64,000 nt of DNA from Dysidea avara (taxonomy: Eukaryota; Porifera; Demospongiae; Dictyoceratida; Dysideidae): assembly GCF_963678975.1 (NCBI RefSeq), contig NC_089275.1, positions 11,067,682 through 11,131,681 on the forward strand. The letters are read 5' to 3'. The number at the start of each line of letters is the position of its first letter. Positions within the stretch are counted from its first letter, which is position 1. Of the stretch, positions 15,817 to 27,937 are shown piece by piece. The notes under the pieces are model-generated. The model saw only the letters and a program-made list of their open reading frames with translations, did not search any database and was not told the DNA's origin. Made by a program: the position numbers and the translations under genes.

Positions 15817-16334
15817 TTTGACTTTTCCTAACACATGACAGGTATAATTGCTATATGAATAGTAGCTTGATATGTACTTTTTAAAGTAGAATAGGTAAGT
15901 ATGTATGTGCATTTGTATATATGTGCGTACACTAGCTTGTACACGTTTACCATTTTAACATTCTGTTAAAAAGATTATGTACACCTGTATGACAAAATGC
16001 GTAGTCACATCTATTTTAAAAGTAATGTGTACTATAAGTTATTTATGCATCCCATTCCAAGTAAGGCAGCGAGAACTAAGCACAGCTGTATTCATGACTG
16101 GGCACCAGTAGACAGGTGTACTTGAATCAAAGCATCTGCAATCTGTGACTTCTATAGCATTTCCCTTATAGCGTTTCCCATGGTATGTATGTTCTGGAAT
16201 ACGTTAATGAGACATGAAGGTAGTATATCAAAAATATACTCCTTTCTAGGGGGATATATTTTTGATCTCTGCTGAGCACTGTTAGCAGTGCTATATAGCA
16301 TTTAATTTCTTTCCTTTGAAATGAGGTGTGGAAG

Positions 16335-16490
16335 TGGTACATGTAATAGTTATACCATGGCTGCGAGGGATTTTGCTGATTTATACACCTGAACCCTGAG
16401 GGCTGTAGGCCCAAGGGGTAAGGGTGTATGGCCCTCGGGGTTTGGTTGTATATATCAGCAAAATCCTGTCAGTTGTGGTATATACTGTAA
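16335..16490. mobile_element. Foldback (near-perfect palindrome)
   Basis: Arms around GATTTTGCTGAT at about 16,369 and ATCAGCAAAATC at about 16,455 extend outward (TATACCA / TGGTATA) and inward (CTGAGGGC / GCCCTCGG), with a short loop of 25-30 bases. It can form a long hairpin and has no coding potential. Confidence 0.7.
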
Positions 16491-17222
16491 GTGATATATA
16501 TATTTACATCCCAGTGCGTGGGAGTATCAAAGCGCCGCGCTGGGTTATAACTACCATACAGCTAGACAGAGCGGCGCTGCTACTGTACAATATATTAGTT
16601 ATCACCCAGTGATAACTAACTTATCACCCTGTTGCGGAGCCACTCAGTCTCTTTCATTACATCATAATAACCGCGAATGGCATTGTTTACCAATGGAACA
16701 AAGAGCCAAATAAGGAAATATTGATACAAAACACACCAATACAGCACTTAAAACTAGCTAAATCTTACAAGAAAACTGTTAATCCTTTACATAATAACAC
16801 TACAAGTTACCAATACGATAGTTTAACAAATGTCAAGAATAGTCCGTGACGATTTTCGCTCCAGCAATCACTCCCAACGGTCACTATGGTGAAGAACTAA
16901 CTTCCTCTAGCTTCATCGTTCTACGTATCTTGGGCTATGGTAGTCATTTGTTGGTCTTTATTTTTCTCTTGCACACCACGCGACACCACCATACCAATTT
17001 CTGACGAAGGCGAATCGTACCTGAAACCGCTGCTTCATAACACCGCCCTTCGCTACAGTTTGTAGGCAGTATGTAAGGTCTCTCTTGTAGCTACGAAGTA
17101 GAATCTCCACACAATTTGGACGAAATCTTGAGCACAGTGACAGGAACTCAAACCGGAACTTAATTTACTATCCGTAAACTTCTGCGCACTCCCGCGCACT
17201 GGAATGTAAAATAGTTATATCC
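16491..17222. mobile_element. TIR element (TTTACATCCCAGTGCG ends)
   Basis: The left GATATATATATTTACATC plus CCAGTGCGTGGGAGT is inverted at the right end (ACTCCCGCGCACTGG then AATGTAAAATAG) over about 34 bp. An internal perfect palindrome TAGTTATCACCCAGTGATAA lies near 16,597. A second hairpin, CCCGTATAC..., lies just outside the right end. Exact boundaries are uncertain. Confidence 0.6.
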
Positions 17223-18875
17223 CGTATACTCGGATGATATCATTGTTATTACACTCGTCCCGGGATATAACTATAACATATCACTCAGGGCACACTCACC
17301 TGATAGGTGAAAGAACTACAGATCACTCATCCCATTTGTTTTATACACTAGCATCTGATGATCGATTGTGGTTTCAATTACGTGGGCAAATAGCTCTCAG
17401 AACGTTATTCCTAGCCTACGTCATTATGTTTCAACACACGCCAGGAACTTTCAATTGTGGGATTGATTTTTGGGGTGTAAAGTTTTTAATACTACATTAA
17501 ACCTTCGCTATTGTGGCAGTAAGTTAATACATTTTAAAAGTCAAGTACTTAGGACTATAAGCTACTCACCTAGTTGTCATATTCTTGTTTCATGATCTGC
17601 TCAATGGTTGACACGTTCCCATGCAGTGGGTAGAAATACGCATCCACGCATTGCCCAAGTGATCGTTTTACAGATTATTAGTCTTAGAATATAGTTTAGT
17701 TACTGTCAAATATTCTAAACTTAGTAACTACACTGAGCCTTGCCTAATGTGTAAACTAAAACCCACAATAAAATGCACCGTGTCACTCAATAAAACGAGT
17801 CAAAGCGTTTCATATCGTTGAACTGGTTGGACATCAAAGCCATGAGCATACCGCGTTCCCATGATATTGCCTGGGTAATACATGTATTTAGATATTGCCT
17901 GGGTAATATATGCATGGGTTAAACCCTGGGCGGCACCTTTGAATGCCCATGCTAAAGTGATACATTGTGTTATAAGAGTCACTACCATATTTATGCTTAT
18001 ACTGAATGATGCACGTATTTATTTTGCTGTCAAAGTCATTGGCAAAATGGTTGGAAATAACAACTGTTCACAAGGCTATTGAATGCGAATATCCAAACCT
18101 AATTGTCACTTGATCTCATCCACTAGTTAATACTTCTGGTTAGCAGATCAAATGAATTGAAGAATTTTGAACTTGTGGAACATGTGTTGTTGTAGCCCAG
18201 TAGGAGTATGGTGTATCGAGTGACTACATGTGTATCTCACAACAACATAAACAGATCTCACTGAAATGGTTCATATGTCAATATCCTTGATGTGAATCTG
18301 TCTGTCTGGGAAACCAACACATCCCTTCTAATTTTGCCATTTTTAAGTGTATATATATACATCAAACCATGGCCTGGGGGGTGTAGCTTTTCACTCTGGG
18401 CCAAAGCTCAGTGCAAAAGCCTCATAATAAGGTTGAAATTTTTGTTCCAACATTTCTGTTCTGTACATTTTTAAGCCAGGCATGTGCTCACAACTGGCCA
18501 AGGTCCTGGTTTCCTGAAAATGGTTATGGGAAAACTGTGTGTATGTGTGCATGTGTTTGTTCATACACCCACCTGAGCAAACAAACTATATAACCAAACA
18601 TTCATATATAGGTACTGTGATCATTGAATGCATATAAATCATGGATCCTACTGTATGTACAGCTAGCAGGTAACTTACTAAGGCTTACTAATGTCAGGCC
18701 AGAATCTTTATCCCACAATAACAGCAGTGTGCTGCACGTGCCTTGTGTGTATTCTAATAATTAGTGCGTCGCTTTGCATAGTATAGTGTAAGGAGCCTGA
18801 AGTACTGATTGACAAGTACAATATGGCATTGTTAACACATGTGTAGTTGCAACAAGAAGTGGTTGTATTTCCATA
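17223..18875. other. No gene recognised
   Basis: AT-rich DNA. Short ORFs lack supporting splice signals. A GATATTGCCTGGGTAATA word is repeated at about 17,862 and 17,890. Confidence 0.45.
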
Positions 18876-19001
18876 GTCTTGCGTGGCCAGACTGCTCTTT
18901 TTTTCTTTTTCATATGGTTGGGATTTCATTTGGTTGAGATTTCATTTGGTTGGGAATTCCCAACCAAATGAAAACAAAAAAGACATCTGGCTACACAAGA
19001 C
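18876..19001. mobile_element. 126-bp MITE with perfect central palindrome
   Basis: The ends GTCTTGCGTGGCCAGA and TCTGGCTACACAAGAC are inverted and flanked by TA on both sides. The centre is a perfect palindrome of about 30 bp at 18,941-18,972 (CATTTGGTTGGGAATTCCC and its complement), preceded by two further CATTTGGTTG-like copies. Confidence 0.85.
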
Positions 19002-20805
19002 TAGTATTTCTACTATAACCATTTATACTGGTATGGTGGTTTTTAATGATATTGGTTATTGCCAGCTGTAATATTGCCTTGTTACCGTCATACTGGTATA
19101 TTGCCCAACCCTAGTGGGGGCTTGTCTATGTGCTGCAGCAGGTGTTTGACGACCCGAAAAAACAAAGTAGCACGCCTTGTAAGCTACTAAGATTAGCGTT
19201 TCCTTTCAAGTTGAAAGGAGGCATGTCCCCTGTGCATGCAAACAAAAATTAAGAGCAGCCATAAGGCTTTGTCTAGAGATTTGCATATGAAACCATGATA
19301 GAGCGACAAGGTACGTACTTGTCTGTGGTTTTAATTGGTTTGTTTGAGTGATATTTCCTTAGCGATGCATAACAATGTAATTCATGAATTGCATATACAG
19401 GTTTATTTTATGTAACTTAAAGCTTGTTTGCTCAGGAGGGTGTGTGGACAGACACATACATATATACAGAAATGCAGGCACACAGTTTTCCCATAATCAA
19501 TTTCAGGAAACTACGTAGATACTGGCCTTTGGCCAGCTGTGAGCACTTGCCTGGTTTAAAAATGTATGGATCAGAAATGTTAGAACAAAACTTTTGTTCT
19601 TATTAAAATGCTTTTCTACTGTGTCATTAATTCAGAGAGTTATTGTAGTTAAGAGAGAGATTCCACTGTAATGGTATGTACAGCCTGTATGTATCGTAGA
19701 GCAGAGGAGTGCATCACTACATACATATGTTCAGCAAAGCATTTTACATGTAGCCATGGGAATGTTATAGAAATGATGTTTTGTGAACTTCACTAGTTGA
19801 AGCTGATTTCTGAGAAAAAGTGTCCAACTATCGATGACAGTAAATGCATAAAGAGCAGACAAAGCGCATCTTTTTGAGAAGTGCTTTGACTGTTCTGTTA
19901 GAGTATACCAACTTTTTTAGTGGAAAGTGGTCAGCTATTTTCAAGCAGACTTCGAGCTAATTGACTAGTAAATATCTGATAGCTGACCGTTATAATACCC
20001 TATGCCAATGATTGTACTATTAGAGTAGTTAAGTGTTTTTTTAAAAATCAGTGGTTGTTTTATTAGAGAACCCTAGCTGAACAATATTGTGGTTATGCAC
20101 GAGTAATGTACTCACTCTTCAACATCAAATGTTCTCTAGGAAGTGTGGATAACCCAGGGATGTGCCCACATGGTCCAACCATCACTCAAAATAAAACAGC
20201 CACCACTACCACTCAACAACCAATACAGATTCACTTCTAGTATACACGAGTTAAGGCCCCACACTACATTTCTGGATTCAACTCTTGTCTGTTGTGACCA
20301 TCACTATTGTAAACCTGATCACATCACTGATAACCATGTTCACAATCAATGTGTACTAGACTAGTGTGTTAATTAAATTAGGAATAAAAACTATTGAAAC
20401 AAGAGATATTAATGATGGTATTCATAGCTCTGTGGGAAAATCTCTACATTGGCATGTCATAACAACTATTTTATACAATGCCAAAGTAGGGGTTTTCCCA
20501 CAGGGCTATGTTTTAATATCATCACTTGTTTCACTAGTAGAATATTTACCACTTGGATCTGTTGTATTAGGGTGACATCTCGAGGGGGCTTCAGACAACT
20601 AGCCCACATGATATTTGCAAGGGGCATACCTCCTTTTCATAATGCTACCAGTAAGAGGTGGGGTCAATATGATCAATTGTAGTAAGTACCGCTAGATCAT
20701 TAAGGGGCCTCAATCATTATTGGTGCTGCTATATCGTATTGGGGGTGTGTACAGTCCTAACAGGCAGCTACGAGCATGGTGTATGCTGCCAGTAGCTAGT
20801 AATCA
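19002..20805. other. No gene recognised
   Basis: AT-rich DNA. One weak plus-strand candidate starts after a TTCTCTAG acceptor at about 20,139 and stops at a TAG near 20,238 (fragment SVDNPGMCPHGPTITQ). It is not assigned to a family and is kept only as a note. Confidence 0.35.
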
Positions 20806-21060
20806 GGACACACGACAGTGTATCATGCAAACAAAGAATGCCAGTGCATCTGGGCGCACAACAGACAAGTATGTATTTACAAGAACCAAGAAAACGTTAC
20901 AGTGTATTTTCACATATTCATACCTCAGTAACGGCTAAACAGAAATAGTTCATTTTTTCTGTGAAGTATCCATCAGGGTGGGGCATCTTTCATACCAAAT
21001 TTGGGCTAGATCAGTCCAACCATCTTTGAGATACATGCCTTCAAAGTTGGTCATACTTTC
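20806..21060 (+). repeat. Terminal fragment of the composite repeat family
   Basis: It begins GGACACACGACAGTGTATCATG and continues CAGACAAGT, then TTTCTGTGAAG and GGGTGGGGCATC. The same order occurs at 50,306-50,520 and 35,762 onward, and reversed at about 30,600-30,837 and 55,900-56,150. This is one of five copies of the element's hairpin-bearing end. Confidence 0.65.
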
Positions 21061-22249
21061 TTTGTGTTTTTCTTATCTTCCATTGATTTTTCTTTCCACA
21101 CCACTTACAAAAATTGCTGTAACTTGTGCAAACCTTATTGGATTTTTTCCAAATTTGAAGGATATAAAGAGCATATTACATACAGTGCATTTATCTTCCA
21201 ATTTGTGAGCAGATTGGTAGAAGTGGTGCGGAGTTATGAGCAATTTTCCAAAATTGGAGGTATGATTTTTTGTTACACCTGTAGGGTAAACTAGTATCAG
21301 AAACAACTGTAAAATCAGTATGAAGATAGGCTGACCATAGTAGCCTGAACCTTTTGTGATTTGAAAGTACTGAGAGTATTAGCTAAGGAGATATAAAGCA
21401 AAAACCAAACATGTGAAACAAGAGCAATTGAAATGCTCTAATAGAACAGTCACTAAGAAGTAAAAAAGTGCACAAAGTTGTTTTTAAAAATTCAAACCAG
21501 AGACTTCCACATTCATGTGCCTAAACCCTTTACCACTCTGTCACTGCTGTCAGTTGTTCTTCCTCTTATAGCAGCAGAGAACTTTAATTGTGATGTCTAA
21601 ATACAGAAAGTATCGATACAGAAAATTGACTCCTCTTATGGTTTTATTGTATGAAGTATGACCAGCATTGAAAATAAAAGTGCAGATGGCAGACTCTTGT
21701 TGACACCCCAAAAGGCACAATCCACTGGGGGGTGGGTGGGTGGGCGGGCTCCCTGTCTACCTGCCTGCCTTTTTGTAAAAATTAGTATTCATTCTTCTGT
21801 AAGGGTATCTAGCATTAGTAACACCAAGACTCTTCCATGACAGTGACTTTTCATCGCCGAAGATGGTTATATTTTTAGGAGGCATGTGTCATTTTGATGA
21901 GGAAAGGGAGCTTGTTAAACTACGTACTTCTATTTTTATGACCCTTAAAATTCTTACTGTAATCATGATTGGTGAACCTGCGCATACCACATCAAAAAAA
22001 TAATGCACCGGAACTGGATAATTACAGAGCGTACTGTTTACAAAGACCCATCCCTATATTGAGATTGACTCCACTACATCCAATACTGATATATTGTGTG
22101 AGATGCGTAGCTAGTTCAGTGATTCAGTATGTGCTGAGCGATTTGAACTCACTCTTGTCTTAACTGTTAATTGTTCTCTATTTTGTATCCTGTAATCATG
22201 GGAGCCATTACTTTAATACGTTTGTAACCATCACAGCTAAACGCCTGCT
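21061..22249. other. No gene recognised; repeat-derived
   Basis: It continues low-identity repeat text such as TTGTGAGCAGATTGG and CTCTAATAGAACAGTCAC (about 21,434). The many short ORFs here are not convincing. Confidence 0.4.
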
Positions 22250-22720
22250 TTGTTTGCACATCTTCCAAAATTTTTAGTATATTTTTCAGTATTATCTACA
22301 GTGTTCAAGAATGGATCACCAAAGTTTCAACCTATTGTGGTGAGTGATTTTGGAATTATAGCGCTAAACAGTGGAAAGAGCAGGGAAATCGATTTCTGCA
22401 GCGACTATACTGAAAATAAACTACAGGCGCTTACATTCGCAGCCATAACTTCCATTTACATTTGTCTATAATGTTATGATTTGGCTTAAAATGTTCATTA
22501 TGGATTGGCACATTAACCAAGGTATAGTGTTATCTCTGTAGTCACTTGTGCATATATGTATGAAGGCAGTTTTGTTGAAAAAATGATGACAATCTTGTTT
22601 ACGTCTGTCGCATTGTAAACAAATGCACGTGACATGCATATCTTTGGTGCTACAGAAACGAAACAAAGATTTTTGAATTCTCCATGAGCAGGCGAACAAG
22701 ATGGTGTATATACATAGTGT
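22250..22720. repeat. Dispersed repeat shared with 6,940-7,350
   Basis: The words GTAAACAAATGCA, AAACAAAGATTTT and CAGGC(G/A)AACA(A/T)GAT occur in the same order at about 7,255-7,350 and 22,610-22,705, and looser similarity extends to the left. Its ends were not determined. Confidence 0.5.
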
Positions 22721-23164
22721 AGGTTTAAATTTATTTGAGTCTTGCTTCCCTGAGTATTGGGTCAATAAAACTTGCATATTTTTCTTTGTAGCATGCATAA
22801 TTTTACGAATATTTTAAAATTATGTTTTTCTCAAAACACATGCTTGTGCAAACAAGAGACGGTCACATTTGTTCCAGTCACAAAGTTTTAGTACATTAAA
22901 AATTCAGTATATGGAATACATTATCCACTGTTTTAATTAGTACTTGTTATTGTAACAGTTAATGGGATTGAATTGGTCACCTTTTGGGTAAGGGATCATG
23001 TAGAACTGGATTTTTCTAGCCAAAAATATCGCCATAAAACCAGCTTCAATTTCCCTTCATGACAGCTTAGCAGCATTGGTTAGGCACAGCCAAGCTCAAA
23101 AATGTCTTTAGACCAACCTTAAACCCTTCCAAAAACTTTCTATGGAATTTTATCTTACAATTTT
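22721..23164. other. No feature recognised
   Basis: AT-rich, with no repeat ends or exon signals that I can support. Confidence 0.4.
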
Positions 23165-24170
23165 ATGCTGACTGACTGACTGACTGCCTGACTGACTACC
23201 TGACTGACTGCCTGATTAACTGATACCTCCAGCCAAGCATAACTTGACAATGGATAAGGCTACAGGTTTGATTTCTTTACTGTTTGACATCACTTCGTCC
23301 ATGTGCCTTTTCACACCAACCGCAGTACTTACAGTACACACATCATGAACTTGCCTTTGTTTTATTTATTTTATTTATTAAGGTTTTACAGCACAGGTGC
23401 TGAAGGTTTGTAGGACACCTGGTCCTACAGCCTGTTTAAAGTTGTTACATAAAGTATGTTTGAAAAATGCAGAAAGGAGAAAAAATCCATGACTGGACCT
23501 GAGCAGCCTTTGTCCTCCTTTGTGTTTCAGTTCTTTTCACTGACAACGCAAGTTGTTGATTCATGATAGTGCAATGTGGCTTCCGTGTGGCTGTGTTGGC
23601 TATAGAATACTTATCACCCATACTGATTTTCCGTAGCAGCTGGATTGATTGCAGGGATGCTTCTCATACTGTTCTTCATTTGTAATGCTGTGTAACAGGC
23701 CGGGCATAGCTGAAAACAAAGCATAATGGTAGCATTATTATGACAGGTGAACCCGCACACCCGCACATGCTGCATCAAAAGAAATTATGGCATCAGAAGT
23801 AATGTTTTCGACTGAATGCATGCCCCAACTATCAATTACTGACTCAAAAGTGAAGTGGCCATTAAACTTCAGCCTATTTCACAATGTTACAAATGAAGAG
23901 CAGTAGAAGCACCTCTGTAGTCACCACGGAGATATGGACAGTTTCAGGTTACAAATGTAGGGAAGCCATCATGCTACCGCAAATCAATACCTTGGACTGT
24001 CAGCAAAAAAAAAGGGGGACACAAAGGAGGACAAAGGTAAGTCCATGATGCATACATTGTATGTACTGCCAAAAGACACCTGTCGGGCTGACGTGACATC
24101 AAACAGTGAAAACATCAAACCTGTAGCCTTAGCTGTTATCAAGTTACACTTGTCTGAAGGCAGGCAGGAA
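23165..24170. mobile_element. About 1-kb foldback element with CTGA-repeat ends
   Basis: The left arm (about 23,165-23,360: a CTGACTGACTGCC tract, then AAGGCTACAGGTTTGAT, then CTGTTTGACATCAC) is inverted at about 24,019-24,170 (GTGACATCAAACAG, then ATCAAACCTGTAGCCTTAG, then GGCAGGCAGG). A second inverted pair, CTTTGTCCTCCTTTGTGT and its complement, lies further in. Arms are roughly 190 bp. Confidence 0.65.
23359..23530 (-). mobile_element. 3' end of a non-LTR retrotransposon (fragment)
   Basis: On the minus strand, CACCTGTGCTGTAAAACC is followed by a short tail of AATAAATAAA units. This is the kind of end seen on the larger LINE at 48.4 kb. It sits within the foldback element and no coding region is left. 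Confidence 0.5.
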
Positions 24171-24650
24171 GTATTTCCATTAAATTTTTAAAAAATTAAA
24201 ATTTTATAGTAATCTTTTGGACTTATTTATGATTGCACTTTTGGGCCTTGTTATACTTAACCAATACTGCCAAGGCACCAGGATGGTATTGTGATCTGGT
24301 TTGGGATAATATTTTTGGCCCAAAAAACCCAAACTTCCTAATATTCAGTACTACCGTACTGTATGATACTTTTGTTATAAGTGTACTAGGGTTATTAGAA
24401 TACGAAGTTACTAATAGACTTGTAGAAGTTGTTATTTTGCATAAATTATGTAGAACCTTGTGCTTTTAAACTCCGCAAGTACATACAAATTAAAATACTA
24501 TGGAAGGCTATAGATACACAAATGTAGCTACATATGGCCAGTTATTAATATTGAACTGAATGCTACAATATACCATTAATATACTGCAAGAATGTAATAA
24601 TGAGAAAGTAAAAGTATGTATATAACAGCATTGAAGCTGAGTCACTACTA
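24171..24650. other. No feature recognised
   Basis: The short plus-strand ORF here has no supporting context. Confidence 0.4.
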
Positions 24651-25710
24651 TTGACCTGGATAACCTGCTGACCCGGATAGCAATCCGGGTCAGACCTGGA
24701 TTTCACCCGGATGTGACCCGGATTAATTTAAAGTGAGGTGTGCGCCAACTGCTACGTTTTGAGTGCCAACTAGCACGTTAAGCACGAGGGTGTCTATACT
24801 TAATGATGGTAGTCAGTGGGCATGATTCCACGTAAGTTTGCTAAAAGCAAGATATGTTTCCTGCAAGTACATGTGGCTTTGCGCATACCTAACACCATAA
24901 TTTTAAAAAGTATGACATATTCCCGATATAAAGTGGGCATGGCTCATGAAAGAAACTAGCCTTGACCTACGTATCTCTTACAATAACCATCGATTTGTGG
25001 GCGTGGCTCCACATAAGCCAGCAGGCAGCTATGAGCATGGTTTCATGCATGTCTGTAGAATTTAATATCACCAATAAATGGGCGTGGCTCATAGGCAGCA
25101 GAAATGAGGGGGGGGGGGGGGGGGGGGGGGCTTTGCTCTCCCCCCCCCCTCAGAATGATATCACGCCGAAATTATCCTTCTTGGAGTGGGGCTGAAAGCT
25201 GTGATAAAGATCGAGATACTCTAATAGAGCAGTCACTCTAATAAAGCAGTCACAGTATTAGAGCAGTGTGTAGTGAGTTATGTAAGGATTTTTATATAGT
25301 TTATCAGCTATAAATGCGTAGCTGGTGAGGTGGGCGGTTATTGTCAGCTGGCTGTGACCTTTTTTTTGGTCTCACCTTACCAAACCAGAGACAATGTAGT
25401 GCCTCAGTTCATTTCACCCCTGGTCAGCCCCCCCCCCCCCCCCCCCCCCCTTTCATATCAACTACTTCCTCCGCCACTGACGTGGCTGCATGTATGGTTG
25501 CAGACAATCGTCTGATAAGTAGATGTGGCTCATGAAAGAAGCCGAGTTGCATCAGGACTTGACTATGACACGTTTATACACTTCCATACCGTCCAACAAA
25601 ACAATTTGTTTCGCACGTGATCCAATCCGGGTCAGACCCAGATAATTTTTAAAGTGGGTCTGACCCGGATAACCCGGACAAAATGCGATCCGGGTGACCC
25701 GACCCGTTGA
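24651..25710. mobile_element. Element with repeated CCGGGTCAGACC subterminal motifs
   Basis: The left part carries CTGACCCGGATAGC, CCGGGTCAGACCTGG and TGACCCGGATT. The right part (about 25,620-25,710) carries the inverted set AATCCGGGTCAGACCC, GTCTGACCCGGATAACC and GATCCGGGTGACCC. Multiple subterminal repeats in both orientations are typical of transposase binding in hAT-like elements. It is interrupted by the MITE at 25,090-25,479. Confidence 0.6.
25090..25479. mobile_element. hAT-like MITE with poly-G/poly-C tracts, copy 1
   Basis: A 390-bp element starting CATAGGCAGCAGAAA and ending TTCCTCCGCCACTG. The flanks GCGTGGCT / ACGTGGCT form an 8-bp duplication with one mismatch. It contains a G-run near the left end, a C-run near the right end and the recurrent word GATCGAGATACTCTAATAG. 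Same family as 60,886-61,271 and 47,173-47,539. Confidence 0.85.
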
Positions 25711-26397
25711 TATATAACACCAATGCAATGTAGTAACCACATGACAAAAAGACAATCATAGATTGATTAGTAATTTGAAATCCAATAATCATCTTTAGGA
25801 GGATGCTACTAATTATGGGTACACATGAAAAGACTTACAAGTACTGTAAGTACTTGCTCTATTTTAGTCCTAGAAGTATACAAACAAAGTAAGTTACTGA
25901 ATTTATCTGTATAAAAGTCCTGGTGGTTATTTCCTGTTAGTGATTTTGGACACCTGGCATTTATACAAACCTAGCATCTGTCCAGGCCCAGGAATTTATT
26001 CGTTAGAGCTTATATGATAGGGTGAGTGGTTTAAGTAGTGGTGAGAGTGCTTATGTACTGTAATCAACTTACAGTTTAGAATCTTTCTTACAACAATGTA
26101 TTAATGGCACATGTCAATATCCAGATGTAGGTACGTAGGGTCTAGTATAACTAAGTTTTTAGCATCCCAACATTTAAATATACTCGGCTTTGTTTTCTAT
26201 AGCTTGGGGTAACGTACATCATTTTTGGTTATGCACATATGTGATACAATGAGATGAATGATTATTCTGGGAAGTGTATACGTGTTGAACATGAAATAGT
26301 CACGATATTCAGTGGCATGATTGTGTGAAACAACGACTGCAATTAGTATTACTATAGGGAAACTCAAGTTAGCATGAAAGGTATATACTATATGGTT
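25711..26397. other. No feature recognised
   Basis: AT-rich, with no supported exon. Confidence 0.4.
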
Positions 26398-26601
26398 TAG
26401 TGATGTGCGATATGTGATATATATCGAAATATCGTTATAAATTTTTTTATATCGTGATATGATATAGAATCTTTATATCGTGATATAAGCCTAGGTATAG
26501 ATTTTAGCTATAATTAGAGAAAAATGTACCCAAGATGTCATTGTACGCTGTACTTTTCTTTGATAAAAGAACTTGCAATGTTGTATGCTAGTCATGTACC
26601 A

Positions 26602-26870
26602 TGTTGTATCATGAACCACGATAGTGGGTTCATAATAGGGATCGCCCATGTTTTTTTCAAAAACCCTAATAGAACGCACACCTAAAAACCACCTTGAAAA
26701 GCATCCTTCAACTCAAAACAACCCTCTGGTGGTTCTTTGCAATGAGTATAGGTCCACTAGTAAGTATCAAATGAAAAGGAAACAGTATGTGTATGTCAGA
26801 CAACACTGAAATCTGCCAGTTTGTTCATATTATTATTATTCATAATATTATTATTCTTTCACAGGCATAG
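26602..26870. repeat. Repeat beginning with a GAACCACGATAGTGGGTTC hairpin
   Basis: The hairpin word is followed by ATAATAGGGATCG and later by TTCATATTATTATT-CATAATATTATT. The same order recurs at 30,838-31,105. The hairpin stem is 7 bp with a 4-5 base loop. Confidence 0.6.
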
Positions 26871-27481
26871 CGAAGTTTACAAGGAGAATCCTGGGATAAA
26901 AAGTAGCAAGGCTTGCTGAATGGTTCATTGTGCGTGTCCATGACCTATTTTTGATTTTGTTTTCGGATGGAAACAGCCCAAACCGGGCCGTTTCTTCGCC
27001 ATTACGCTCAAGAAGCCATACAAGATCACGCTCAGAGTTAAGTTTTTTGGTGTGCGCTACTTGTGGCTAACAGAATCCGTCTTTATTAAGCTCAGTATAG
27101 GCCAGGAAGCTTAATCTGGGCTAATGACTTTGTTGCAAGGTGGTTTTTTTCGCTCCGTGATTATTGTACGTGGGCGGGTTATCCAGATTAAATACTCTAA
27201 TAGAGCAGTCAGTTAAATACTCTAATAATGCAGTCAAGTGTATAACTATAATCCTTGCACTGAACTTGACAGCTATTAAAGGCACCAGTAATGTAAATTG
27301 TAGCTCATATTAGGAGATTCTCAGTCTGTATGCACATTGCAATTTGATCAGTTTCATGTGTGTACTGAAATGTTGACAGTGTTACTATGCAGAATGCAAA
27401 ATTACACTATTCACAACAGTCTTTATTATCAATAAAAGAAATCTCATAATCCATTACTGGATTAATTAAAAAGTACACAAA

Positions 27482-27790
27482 CTAGATGAATTAAAAATTG
27501 GAAATTTTAAAATGGGAATAGGGATCGCTGAAAAAAGTCACAAAACAAGAAGGGATCGCTGGGGTGGTAATGTAAACCACAAATCCCTATTTTGACTCTC
27601 TGTCGGTGGTAATGTAAACCACAAATCCCTACTCACTTCAAAATGACAGAGCATGTAACTAAAGATTTATGACAGAGTAAAAATAGGGATTTGTGGTTTA
27701 CATTACCACCCCAGCGATCCCTTCTTGTTTTGTGGCTTTTTCAGCGATCCCTATTCCCATTTTAAAATTTCCAATTTTTAATTCATTTAG
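27482..27790. mobile_element. Foldback family II, copy 1
   Basis: Arms of about 120 bp pair almost perfectly (CTAGATGAATTAAAAATTGG... with its complement ending TTTAATTCATTTAG). They include GGGATCGCTGGGGTGGTAAT on the left and its complement on the right. A GGTGGTAATGTAAACCAC unit is partly duplicated in the loop. Confidence 0.85.
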
Positions 27791-27937
27791 TTGTACTTCT
27801 AGTACATCACTGCTACAAGTGTTATCAGTGTAAATACACTAGCTGAGTGATGAGTTGTATATCATGATACATATCGTATTGTGATATGTTCTGTGTAATA
27901 ATCGTGATAGGAAAATATCCTATAGCGCACACCACTA

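Larger units (their letters stand above)
26398..27937. mobile_element. hAT-type element, 1.54 kb, 8-bp TSD ATATGGTT
   Basis: The left end TAGTGATGTGCGATATGTG and inverted right end CGCACACCACTA are flanked by ATATGGTT on both sides (26390-26397 and 27938-27945). Subterminal ATATCG words pair across the element. The interior has no intact transposase and is filled with two other repeats, so this is a non-autonomous, nested hAT. Confidence 0.85.
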
